Shown here: positions 1 to 11,300 of the stretch, one piece after another
Layout of the letters: every line of letters begins with the position of its first letter
Numbering within the stretch: the stretch's first letter is position 1
Origin: Antedon bifida
Taxonomy: Eukaryota; Echinodermata; Crinoidea; Comatulida; Antedonidae
Assembly (NCBI GenBank): GCA_963402885.1
Contig: OY727100.1
Coordinates: 3,100,001 to 3,164,000, forward strand
Direction: 5' to 3'
DNA length: 64,000 nt
Made by a program: the position numbers and the translations under genes
The notes under the pieces: model-generated
What the model was told of the DNA's origin: nothing
Database searches by the model: none
Seen by the model: only the letters and a program-made list of their open reading frames with translations

Positions 1-975
1 TTTTTATAGTTTAAAATTATGTTTAGGCCTAAAATCTATTACAGGCTACATAGGCTAGTCTAACTAGTAGTAGGATTGTTAAAATATTAAATAAATTAAA
101 CTTTGAAGAATAGCTTACTTTAAACTAAATCGATAAATACTAATCTAAGCCTAGGCCTAGTCTATCTAAACTACCCGTAGTAGATAAGTTTTGAAGAAAA
201 AAAATAACAGGGAGCCCTAAGTAAGTATAGCATCTTACTAGGGCCTATAGCCCTTGCAGGCCCATGGTTTGACTTACAATTCATGGCAACCAAAAAAGTC
301 TTTCTATCTAGCCTAGGCGGCCTATATAGTAAATACATTAATTAAAGTAAGTGTCGAGTGACACTATATCTAAACCCTAACTAACCTATAAAGGCATGCG
401 TTATTGTTAATACTTTATGAAATATATGTAGGCCTATTGGTAATTAGGGGGGGAAGTAATAATAGCAAATGCATTTTACCCCACAGAGCAGACCGCCAAC
501 AAGAATTAGCGTCGACCGCGGGGCTGGCACCCATACAAACACATTTGCTAGGCCATAGTCACGGCCTAGGCCAAACAAGTTATCAACACTTTAAATGCAT
601 GAAATCAATTTCGCTCTTACCTTTAATGCAAGTACACGTTCGAGTTGAATACAGCTACTACCAGAATTCGCCTTGAAATTAATAATAATAATAATAAGTC
701 TAGAGGATTTGTAAAAAGATGTTGTCGCATGTAAATCTGGACAAAATCTCATCATTGTTTGTGTTGTGAAAAACTTGTGGAAGTCAGATATTAATTACGT
801 CACTTTTCAGTGTTCTGATTGGTCAAAATGACGACATTTGGAACACTTTTCTAAGGCTCTGCTTACGTCACTTTTCAGTGCTCTGATTGTTCAACTTTTG
901 GAACGCTTTCCGCTGCTCTGATTGGTCAATCAGTTGTTCAATTCATTGTCCAATTCTACAGCACACATTGGGTTA
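1..975 (-). repeat. Partial copy 0 of the 7.27-kb tandem unit (5' end of the gene)
   Basis: This segment matches 13549-14540, 20823-21814 and 28560-29551 almost base for base. It contains first coding exon 0 (480-534, minus strand, start codon at 532-534), the start of intron 1 (1-479) and the promoter-like block at 791-935. The rest of this gene copy lies to the left of the window. It shares small variants with copy 3 rather than with copies 1 and 2: a short G tract, GGGAGCCCTAAG instead of GGGAGCCTTAAG, and ACTAACC instead of ACTAAGC. The plus-strand reading frame across 404-676 is antisense to exon 0 and not a gene. Confidence 0.85.
791..935 (-). promoter_or_regulatory. Putative CRE/CCAAT promoter of copy 0
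   Basis: Read on the minus strand, this block has two TGACGTAA (CRE/ATF-like) sites and two TGACCAAT CCAAT-type boxes; a third box is degenerate. It lies about 260 bp upstream of the exon 0 start codon, and the CCAAT motifs are in the gene's own orientation. It is the same as the block in the other copies. The foldback satellite begins about 40 bp further upstream. The promoter role is inferred from motif content and position. Confidence 0.5.
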
Positions 976-2894
976 TTTGTAGTACTATTAGTAAGGGAAA
1001 TTTTCGAAAATGGCCAATTTTCGACCCTTTTATTTTTTGACATAAATGGTTACTATAGCATAATAAACATGCGCAGAGTCGAATAATGGGTTCTGCGCAT
1101 GTCAATTGTGCTATAGTAACCAGTTTTATCGAAAAATAAAAAGGTTGCAAATTGGTCATTTTTTGAAAAAATCTCTGTACTATATATAGTAAGGGAAATT
1201 TTCGAAAAATGGCCATTTTTTTACCCTTTTATTTTTTGACATAAATGGTTACTATAGCATAATAAACATGCGCAGAGTCGAATAATGGGTTCTGCGCATG
1301 TCAATTGTGCTATAGTAACGAGTTTTATCGAAAATAAAAAGGTCGAAAAATGGCCAATTTTCGTCCCTTTTATTTTTTGACATAAATGGTAACTATAGCA
1401 TAATAAACATGCGCAGAGTCGAATAATGGGTTGTGCGCATGTCAATTGTGCTATAGTAACAAGTTTTATTGAAAATAAAAAGGTCAAAAATTGGTCAATT
1501 TTTGAACAAAATCCCTGTACTATAGTCAGGGAAATTTTCGAAAAATGGCCTTTTGTTGACCCTTTTATTTTTTGACATAAATGGTTACTATAGCATAATA
1601 AACATGCGCAGAGTCGAATAATGCGTTCTGCGCATGTCAATTGTGCTATAGTAACCAGTTTTATCGAAAAATTAAAAGGTCGAAAATAGGTCATTTTTTG
1701 AAAAAATCCCTGTACTATAGTAAGGGAAATTTTCGAAAAATGACCAATTTTCGACTCTTTTATTTTTTGACATAAATGGTTACTATAGCATAATAAACAT
1801 GCGCAGAGTCGAATAATGGGTTCTGCGCATGTCAATTGTGCTATAGTAACCAGTTTTATCGAAAAATAAAAAGGTCGAAAATAGGTAATTTTTTGAAAAA
1901 ATCCCTGTACTATAGTAAGGGAAATTTTCGAAAAATGACCAATTTTCGACTCTTTTATTTTTTGACATAAATGGTTACTATAGCAAAATAAACATGCGCA
2001 GAGTCGAATAATGGGTTCTGCGCATGTCAATTGTGCTATAGTAACCAGTTTTATCGAGAAATAAAAAGGTCGAAAATTGGTAATTTTTTGAAAAAATCCC
2101 TGTACTATAATAGTATAGGGAAATTTTCGAAAAATGGCCTTTTGTTGACCCTTTTATTTTTTGACATAAATGGTTACTATAGCATAATAAACATGCGCAG
2201 AGTCGAATAATGCGTTCTGCACATGTCAATTGTGCTATAGTAACCAGTTTTATCGAAAAATTAAAAGGTCGAAAATAGGTCATTTTTTGAAAAAATCCCT
2301 GTACTATAGTAAGGGAAATTTTCGAAAAATGACCAATTTTCGACTCTTTTATTTTTTGACATAAATGGTTACTATAGCATAATAAACATGCGCAGAGTCG
2401 AATAATGGGTTCTGCGCATGTCAATTGTGCTATAGTAACCAGTTTTATCGAAAAATAAAAAGGTCGAAAATTGGTCATTTTTTGAAAAAATCCCTGTACT
2501 ATAGTAAGGGAAATATTAAAAAAATGGCAATTTTTTTACTTTTTTATTTTTTGACATAAATGGTTACTATAGCATAATAAACATGGGCAGAGTCGAATAA
2601 TGGGTTCTGCGCATGTCAATTGTGCTATAGTAACCAGTTTTATCGAAAAATAAAAAGGTCGAAAATTGGTAATTTTTTGAAAAAATCCCTGTACTATAGT
2701 ATAGGGAAATTTTCGAAAAATGGCCTTTTGTTGACCCTTTTATTTTTTGACATAAATGGTTACTATAGCATAATAAACATGCGCAGAATCGAATAATGCG
2801 TTCTGCGCATGTCAATTGTGCTATAGTAACCAGTTTTATCGAAAAATAAAAAGGTCGAAAATTGGTCATTTTTTGAAAAAATCCCTGTACTATA
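976..2894. repeat. Foldback satellite array 1, left part
   Basis: About ten monomers of roughly 195 bp. Each monomer is an imperfect inverted repeat: a left arm starting CTATAGTAAGGGAAATTTTC, a loop region around CATGCGCAGAGTCGAATAATG, and a right arm ending TTTTTTGAAAAAATCCCTGTACTATA that is close to the reverse complement of the left. Arms are about 80 bp. Monomers meet at the near-palindrome CCCTGTACTATAGTA. Long minus-strand open frames cross the array only because the monomer length is often a multiple of three and stop-poor. They are not genes. Confidence 0.93.
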
Positions 2895-4537
2895 CTGCCC
2901 TGATTTACGAAAGGGCATTATCTCAATTTTTTTCAAAATTGAGATTTTTGTCTTACATGACTTTTGAGGGTATAATCTATCATTTAAACTTAACAGCTAC
3001 TAAAAATTTTTTCTATAAATATTAAAAATATTTAAAAAATTAAAATCAGTTTGGGCATTATCTTTATTCATACCTACAAAAAATTCAGCAGAAAGCATTA
3101 TCTTAAAAAAACAATACACAACAGGAAATGATCGCTTGACTGCACACTGAAGCAGTAACAATTATCCAATCAGAGGTCGACTTGATGCATGCTAATTAGC
3201 ACGCTCAAACTATGTTTGTAGATGTTAACTAAAATAAATTGAATCTTTTAATCAAAATATTGTATTTGACAACACTAAAATAAATTTATGCGGATACCAA
3301 ACTAAAATGGAAGAACATGACTACAAAGGACATTTTCAAGTGCCTATTGAATGAGTAGGCCTAAGTTTATTACTTTTTATTACTTATGTCTTCGTTATTA
3401 TCCTTGAAAATGTTGAAAATGTAAAAAAAGTCCAATGGTCATTTGTAGTGTTTTCCAATTGATATTTAAATCAATGTCAAGCAACTTTTGTTATAAAACA
3501 ATGGCATTGGGAAATTTGTATTTTAGTCTTTTGAATTACATTTTGATTGAATAGAGCTTTTTGGGTGTGGCTGTAAGTAAGCGTAGTCATTACATTGAAT
3601 TCCATTACATTGATTATTCCTTTACATTGACTATTCTATTACATATTAATATAAGTTGCATAATATTAATAAATTTGTACTTTTTATAGACAACAAAATG
3701 TCTCATACCGACTTCTACGCATACTAAAAATTCATGATGTTTAAGAAGTACTATTTTAAAAAGTTGAAACAAAATTAAACCGGAAATGTGAATATATGGA
3801 TACCAGTTATATGTCTAGAGAGTTTTTAAAGAAAAACAGGAATTCCACAAATTAAAAAAGACAACATAATAAAGAAATTGATTCCACAAACAGAAAACTT
3901 TTGGAAAAATCTACCTATCTAACTTCAAACGTACGCAATCTGTTAGAAAACGAATAAATATATCAAATACAAAACTTGTAAATATAATGCATAAAGCAAT
4001 AATCTGTATCAAGAGAGAAAATGCGATAAATCACTGTACATCGAGTTTTTATAAATGGTTGTTTTTGTCATCAAATTTCATGATATCCTTCCAAAGCGAG
4101 CACCACAATCCCGCCCCTCTAAACCCATCCCCACCCCCCCACAAACACCCTCCCCACCCCTCGCCCAACAGCCACATGTTACTCCCTCTCATTACCTTTA
4201 ACCTATCCCTAATGCAACATATTTGTCTTGTGCTATTAGATGTTTTGTAGTGTACATTCTATGTAAATATAGAGATAATGCCTTTTGTTAAATTATCTAT
4301 TGTTATTAGTTAGTATGAATAATTTACAAGAAGGAATTATCTCAATTTTGACCCCCTAAAAAATAAATTATTAAAATAAAATTCATGTTACATATTTTCT
4401 ATATATGTACTAATACCTATTATAACTGAAAAACCATTAATTTGTCTTTAGATTTTTAAAGATAAACTCAAACACGTTTTGCTTATTTACTCAAAACTAC
4501 ATTTTTTGAGATAATGCCCTTTCGTAAATCAGGGCAG
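2895..4537. mobile_element. 1.64-kb non-autonomous DNA transposon inside the satellite
   Basis: The element starts CTGCCCTGATTTACGAAAGG and ends with its exact reverse complement; the terminal inverted repeats are perfect for 32 bp. It is flanked by TATA on both sides (2891-2894 and 4538-4541), and the empty site ...CTGTACTATAGTAAGGG is the normal satellite junction, so TATA reads as a 4-bp target duplication. The inner sequence holds further copies of the subterminal word GCATTATCT or its complement near 3052, 3096, 4271 and 4333, which are possible transposase-binding sites. No transposase reading frame is present. The superfamily is not recognised. Confidence 0.88.
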
Positions 4538-7266
4538 TATAGTAAGGGAAATATTCGAAAAATTGTCATTTTTTTACCCTTTTATTTTTTGACATAAATG
4601 GTTACTATAGCATAATAAACATGCGCAGAGTCGAATAATGGGTTCTGCGCATGTCAATTGTGCTATAGTAACCAGTTTTATCGAAAAATAAAAAGGTCGA
4701 AAATAGGTAATTTTTTGAAAAAATCCCTGTACTATAGTAAGGGAAATTTTCGAAAAATGACCAATTTTCGACTCTTTTATTTTTTGACATAAATGGTTAC
4801 TATAGCAAAATAAACATGCGCAGAGTCGAATAATGGGTTCTGCGCATGTCAATTGTGCTATAGTAACCAGTTTTATCGAGAAATAAAAAGGTCGAAAATT
4901 GGTAATTTTTTGAAAAAATCCCTGTACTATATAGTACAGGGAAATTTTCGAAAAATGGCCTTTTGTTGACCCTTTTATTTTTTGACATAAATGGTTACTA
5001 TAGCATAATAAACATGCGCAGAGTCGAATAATGCGTTCTGCGCATGTCAATTGTGCTATAGTAACCAGTTTTATCGAAAAATAAAAAGGTCGAAAATTGG
5101 TCATTTTTTGAAAAAATCCCTGTACTATAGTAAGGGAAATTTTCGAAAATGGCCAATTTTCGACCCTTTTATTTTTTGACATAAATGGTTACTATAGCAT
5201 AATAAACATGCGCAGAGTCGAATAATGGGTTCTGCGCATGTCAATTGTGCTATAGTAACCAGTTTTATCGAAAAATAAAAAGGTTGAAAATCGGTCATTT
5301 TTTGAAAAAATCCCTGTACTATAGTAAGGGAAATATTCGAAAAATGGTCATTTTTTACCCTTTTATTTTTTGACATAAATGGTTACTATAGCATAATAAA
5401 CATGCGCAGAGTCGAATAATGCGTTCTGCGCATGTCAATTGTGCTATAGTAACCAGTTTTATCGTAAAATAAAAAGGTCGAAAATAGGTCATTTTTTGAA
5501 AAAATCCCTGTACTATAGTAAGGGAAATTTTCGAAAAATGGCCTTTTGTTGACCCTTTTATTTTTTGACATAAATGGTTACTATAGCATAATAAACATGC
5601 GCAGAGTCGAATAATGCGTTCTGCGCATGTCAATTGTGCTATAGTAACCAGTTTTATCGAAAAATAAAAAGGTCGAAAATTTGTCATTTTTTGAAAAAAT
5701 CCCTGTACTATAGTAAGGGAAATTTTCGAAAATGGCCAATTTTCGACCCTTTTATTTTTTGACATAAATGGTTACTATAGCATAATAAACATGCGCAGAG
5801 TCGAATAATGGGTTCTGCGCATGTCAATTGTGCTATAGTAACCAGTTTTATCGAAAAATAAAAAGGTTGAAAATCGGTCATTTTTTGAAAAAATCCCTGT
5901 ACTATAGTAAGGGAAATATTCGAAAAATGGTCATTTTTTACCCTTTTATTTTTTGACATAAATGGTTACTATAGCATAATAAACATGCGCAGAGTCGAAT
6001 AATGCGTTCTGCGCATGTCAATTGTGCTATAGTAACCAGTTTTATCGAAAAATAAAAAGGTCGAAAATAGGTCATTTTTTGAAAAAATCCCTGTACTATA
6101 GTACAGGGAAATTTTCGAAAAATGGCCTTTTGTTGACCCTTTCATTTTTTGACATAAATGGTTACTATAGCATAATAAACATGCGCAGAGTCGAATAATG
6201 CGTTCTGCGCATGTCAATTGTGCTATAGTAACCAGTTTTATCGAAAAATAAAAAGGTCGAAAATTGGTCATTTTTTGAAAAAATCCCTGTACTATTATAG
6301 TAAGGGAAATTTTCGAAAATGGCCAATTTTCGACCCTTTTATTTTTTGACATAAATGGTTACTATAGCATAATAAACATGCGCAGAGTCGAATAATGGGT
6401 TCTGCGCATGTTAATTGTGCTATAGTAACCAGTTTTATCGAAAAATAAAAAGGTCGAAAATCGGTAATTTTTTGAAAAAATCCCTGTACTATAGTAAGGG
6501 AAATATTCGAAAAATGGTCATTTTTTACCCTTTTATTTTTTGACATAAATGGTTACTATAGCATAATAAACATGCGCAGAGTCGAATAATGCGTTCTGCG
6601 CATGTCAATTGTGCTTTAGTAACCAGTTTTATCGAAAAATAAAAAGGTCGAAAATTGGTCATTTTTTGAAAAAATCCCTGTACTATAGTAAGGGAAATTT
6701 TCGAAAATGGCCAATTTTCGACCCTTTTATTTTTTGACATAAATGGTTACTATAGCATAATAAACATGCGCAGAGTCGAATAATGGGTTCTGCGCATGTT
6801 AATTGTGCTATAGTAACCAGTTTTATCGAAAAATAAAAAGGTTGAAAATCGGTCATTTTTTGAAAAAATCCCTGTACTATAGTAAGGGAAATATTCGAAA
6901 AATGGTCATTTTTTACCCTTTTATTTTTTGACATAAATGGTTACTATAGCATAATAAACATGCGCAGAGTCGAATAATGCGTTCTGCGCATGTCAATTGT
7001 GCTATAGTAACCAGTTTTATCGAAAAATAAAAAGGTCGAAAATAGGACATTTTTTGAAAAATCCCTGTACTATAGTAAGGGAAATTTTCGAAAAATGACC
7101 AATTTTCGACTCTTTTATTTTTTGACATAAATGGTTACTATAGCATAATAAACATGCGCAGAGTCGAATAATGGGTTCTGCGCATGTCAATTGTGCTATA
7201 GTAACCAGTTTTATCGAAAAATAAAAAGGTCGAAAATTGGTCATTTTTTGAAAAAGTCCCTGCGCA
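4538..7266. repeat. Foldback satellite array 1, right part
   Basis: About fourteen monomers of the 195-bp foldback satellite. Two loop variants (AATGGGTTC and AATGCGTTC) and several arm variants follow one another in a regular order, giving higher-order repeats of about 388 bp (two monomers) and about 583-587 bp (three monomers). The order of variants closely follows array 2 from about 29750 onward, so the two arrays are paralogous. The right edge runs into copy 1 of the gene-bearing unit at AAGGGTACAGC. Confidence 0.92.
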
Positions 7267-8309
7267 AAGGGTACAGCTCAATCTTCTCATTCGGAAAGGT
7301 AAAGAACGCAAAAAGAAATGGACAAGAAATGGACAGAGCCATGTGGGGTCATTAAAACTGAATTGGACTGGGTCATTAGATAATGAGGAAACGGGACAAT
7401 TGGCCAATGGGGCCCAAGAATCTAGGAGGTTGTTTTGAATACCGGCATACTAAAAACTGTCAATTTTAGGGGTTTATCACATGATCGATGTATTAAATGA
7501 ATAAAAATATTAAATAATAGAATAATAAGACTTTAATTTTATGTTAAAAGTTGAGAAAGTCGACATTGTTTTATCCAATTTTCGAAACAAAATCCTTGTA
7601 CTATAGTACATGAATTTTGTTTTTTAAAAAACGGTAAATTCGACTACAATATGTGTGCTGTATTAGTTATTAATTAACTAGTTAAAAAACCCACCCTGAC
7701 TTCTAATTGGCCAACAATATTCCAAGTAGTTTGATATTAAGTTAGCCTTTTTCAAAAATTGAGACAAAATTACCGTTAACTTTGTCTGGGGCTTTTTTTC
7801 TAGGCCACATGGTACCATACGATATGTGTAACTGTCAGAGGAGTAACTAAAGGTTACTGGATGATAACCTCTATAGTATGAGTTATTATCACAATATATT
7901 ATTAGAATTGGTGGAAGGAATTATTTGATTCACATTAAAATGAATTGTAGTGGAATTGCTCTTGAAATAAATATAAAATATTTGAGAATTTACACTGCTA
8001 AGGAAATACTCTTGACAAGAATATAGAATTCACCATTTAATGTACACTCAACTGCAAAAAGTTTCCCCTCTGCTTTTTTTGTAAGGGCTTGGGACCTTCA
8101 AATACAAAGTGCAATGAATGATATAATGTAAATTATAATGTAATAATTAAAACTGAATATAATTTATAAAAATTACAAAATAATTTACAACATTAATCAT
8201 TGCTCTTTGGATTTGGCAGCATTAAAAACTTTTTTTTTTTTTTATTATTATTTAAAAAAAATTGAAGATATATGAAAGAGTATAAAAAGTCTATCCATGG
8301 CTACAAAAA
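7267..8309. other. 3' flank of copy 1, with a decayed satellite-like junction
   Basis: No coding exon is seen. At about 7585-7640 the sequence CCTTGTACTATAGTACATG, with CCAATTTTCGAAAC to the left and GGTAAATTCGAC to the right, looks like a diverged tail-to-head junction of two foldback-satellite monomers. A polyadenylation signal for the minus-strand gene (AATAAA, read as TTTATT at 8241-8246) lies about 65 bp beyond the stop codon. The remainder is AT-rich sequence with no recognised feature. Equivalent sequence recurs in copies 2 and 3. Confidence 0.6.
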
Positions 8310-11300
8310 TCATTTGGAATCATTCTTGTTGCTGCTTTTTTTCCGCTCTTGACGAAGGCGACGGATGGCAACCATAGTCGATTTCCATTCTTCAAAAGTC
8401 ACATCAGATGTTGCAGCACAATACCAATTTCCATAGTACTGAGTGTGGTTCTTATTTAACCTTGGTTGCTTACACTTTGAGCACACAATCGCAGACGTTC
8501 TTGGTTTGTATATTTTGATCGGTTTCCCTTCCGATATGTCTTTAGCCACTCGTTTTCTGTACAAGAGGGTAGTTCTAGGAATACGAGTACTGCTAGCCTC
8601 AGGGACTGATGGTGGTGGTTTTGCTATCTCGCCTGGAACTGGGATCGACTGTCTGTTTCCTAAATAGGCTAGGCCGGAAGTGTTTTTTGGTAGGACAAAT
8701 GTGAAAGATGGAGCGCTTGTATGAACGTTTAGCACCGCTGGCTTGGTTAAAGGTTCAAGTAGGGTTTTATCAGAGACAAGTTTGGGTACTGTTGCTGAGA
8801 TGCCAGATTCCAACACTTGCCGCTCTTGCTTCTTTGATGTTCTGTTGTACCTGTTGTAAATAAATCAAACACAGTATTTAAAAACTTGAATGTATTTACT
8901 GTAGTGTAAAATAACAGTAATAACAAGTTAAAACTCACCACTGGATGAGTGTCGTACGATTTATCTCCATCAACTGAAGCTTAGCAAACAACATCAGGTG
9001 TCCATTCGATAGCACTTTCCGACGAATGTTCTTGTAGCCTTTGGTAATGAGCGGCCAGCGCTGGAAACGTTTACCTTCGATAGATACGGTAGATGGATAC
9101 GCTTCACACAGTTTGGTAATAATGCACTCCATATATCGATTGCAGTCCGGCCACTGAGCTGGTCCGGTGTTCTGACCTAAGAAGCATCTTTTTAAAAAAA
9201 AACAACAAAGAAACGAGTTAGATTTAAGACTCATCATGCAACAAAGTGAAAAACGCTGGAAACTGCCTTACCGTCGAGTGCTTTCAACACCAGGTATTAC
9301 GGAAGTAGTTTTACTTTTCTTGAACCTGCCTTTCGTCAAGTAATCTTGATGCCGTGCTTTGCGCTTAATGGTTTTGTCATAAGCATCCAGGTTGTTCCAC
9401 AACTTTGCGACATGTTCAGCATGACTTTGACTTATCACTCCACTGTCTTCCTTAAACTGCATAAGGTAGTCTGCCAGGGCTTCAACTTTGGCGTAGCCTG
9501 GAATGTTGTCCGGTCCAGTGGAATCCTCAAGTTCCTAAATTGTAAAATATGAAAACAAAATAAATTATTAGACTCGTGCATTGTATTTCAAAACAGAAAC
9601 AAAATTTGTGAGGTAGAAGCTAATAATACAAATTTAACTCACTGTGTCAATAAGGGCTGCTTTTCCTTCACCATCATCATCATTACCGTCACATAAAGGC
9701 AAGGGCTCCAGCTGGGGTGGTGAGATTTCTTTAGCATTTCGAGGTTTAAAACAACGCTTAGGTGGTTTGTAGTCAGGTTGAGTCTTGTCATCATAACCTT
9801 CATCAACATCAAAAGTGTAAATTTCTTCATCAAAGTCTTCATCATTAATGGTATCTGTTTTGACAGGAAATTGAGTTTCGAGTACTTTGTTCGACTGGCT
9901 ATACAGGTACTCCACTCCGATGAGTTCTCCAGTGTACTTGTTTGGAATGATAAAACTTTTGTACACTTTTTTGCCAATCACTTGCTCTGCCAGTATGTTG
10001 AGAGCATGCTGATGCAGTCCACTATATGTACTGGAGATGGGTGCTCCAGACTGGGTAGCAGCTAGTGCACGGTTTGCATTCCATCGAACAAGTCCTTCCA
10101 TCAGGTAAGCTTGGAAATGTAAGTCGCTAGCACGCTCACCTGAGAAAAAAATAAAACATCCATAATTATGAAATTATACAAAAATCAGTAGATAGGTTTG
10201 AAGATTTGGTAGATACCAAATAAAAAGTAATACTGTACCTGGAATAAACCTGTTAAGGTGAAGGTGAAACGATTCCAAAGAAGTGGAGCCTCTTGCGCAA
10301 CGATAAACTGGCAAGGTAACTCCACCCTTAAGCATCTCGCTGGTTTTTGTGTAGAGCGGGATGCCTTCTGGATCCTGGATGCAGGCGATGTGTCGCTCTT
10401 GTGAGCTCCAGATATCCCAGGTCTGTTCGGAGTCTAAGAGTGGGACGCCCATTGTGTCACGGCCTTCTTCACCATCGAGGGAAGTCAGGAGCTCTCGGAT
10501 TAGGTCGGCAGTCTCGCGAGTCCCTCGTGTTGTCCTGCGACAATGTAAAGCATACTCCTTCTTGCTGATGTTTTTCAATATGATGTCGTCTGTTGGGTTG
10601 GAATGCTTCTTGCTTGCAATGAGCTGTTCACGCTTGGCGAGCTTCAGACGTTCAACATCGTCAGCGCTCCACTCAAAAATGCAAGCGGAAAGACGTTTGA
10701 GAAAGATCGGATACAACTGATGTGATTCTGTTGAACAAGCTGCAGCAATTCTCCTCATGAAGTGCCAGATGTCCAGGCGAATTTGCATGTCAGGCCAGGC
10801 GCTGAACATCTTCCTTATGCTTGAATGACCGCAGCAGTCACGATCGACGTAGAGAATATCGGGAGGAGGTACGCCTGCCGAAGCATATCGGTTAATGATA
10901 CCGTTTGTCATGTTGTTTAGGCCACATCCTTCTGCAGCAGTCAGGACTGTAATGAGCACCTGGCCGTGCTCATTTCCGACGTTTGTTGCCCATGCTCCTG
11001 TTCCACATGCACGACCGGCTAGCTTCCTTACAATCTGCAAAAAAAATATAATAATTATTAGGAAGAAAGCTTCCCGACAATCTGCAAAAAAAAATTTTAA
11101 TAATTAAAAGCAAATTGCAGAAATTACTTACCCTTTTGGTCGAGTCAATCTTCAACACTCTTCCGAACGTCGATGTGATAGAAGCCTTGAGTTCGTCGAT
11201 TCTTCCCATTACTTCGTTGCAGTAGATGGTGAGGAACCATTGGACAGTGGGAACAGGAATCATTTTAGACACCTCATCAAATTTAGAAGCAGCAATGACA

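Noticed and set aside
404..676. Plus-strand open frame recurring at 13949, 21223 and 28971
   Set aside because: It is antisense to first coding exon 0 and the intron of the minus-strand gene, and its length changes with the G tract between copies.
4100..4180. C-rich stretch with a proline-rich open frame
   Set aside because: It lies within the non-autonomous transposon and reads as simple sequence; no gene evidence.
976..7266. Many minus-strand open frames encoding MSKNKRVENWPF-type and LTCAEPIIRLCACLLCYSNHL-type repeats
   Set aside because: They are translations of the foldback satellite in several frames, and appear wherever the satellite occurs. They show no start context, splice pattern or codon bias. 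The same applies to 29552-35560.
10347..10720. Plus-strand open frames across the transposase-like exons
   Set aside because: They are shadows of the highly coding minus-strand exon e. They recur in every copy only because the whole unit is duplicated.
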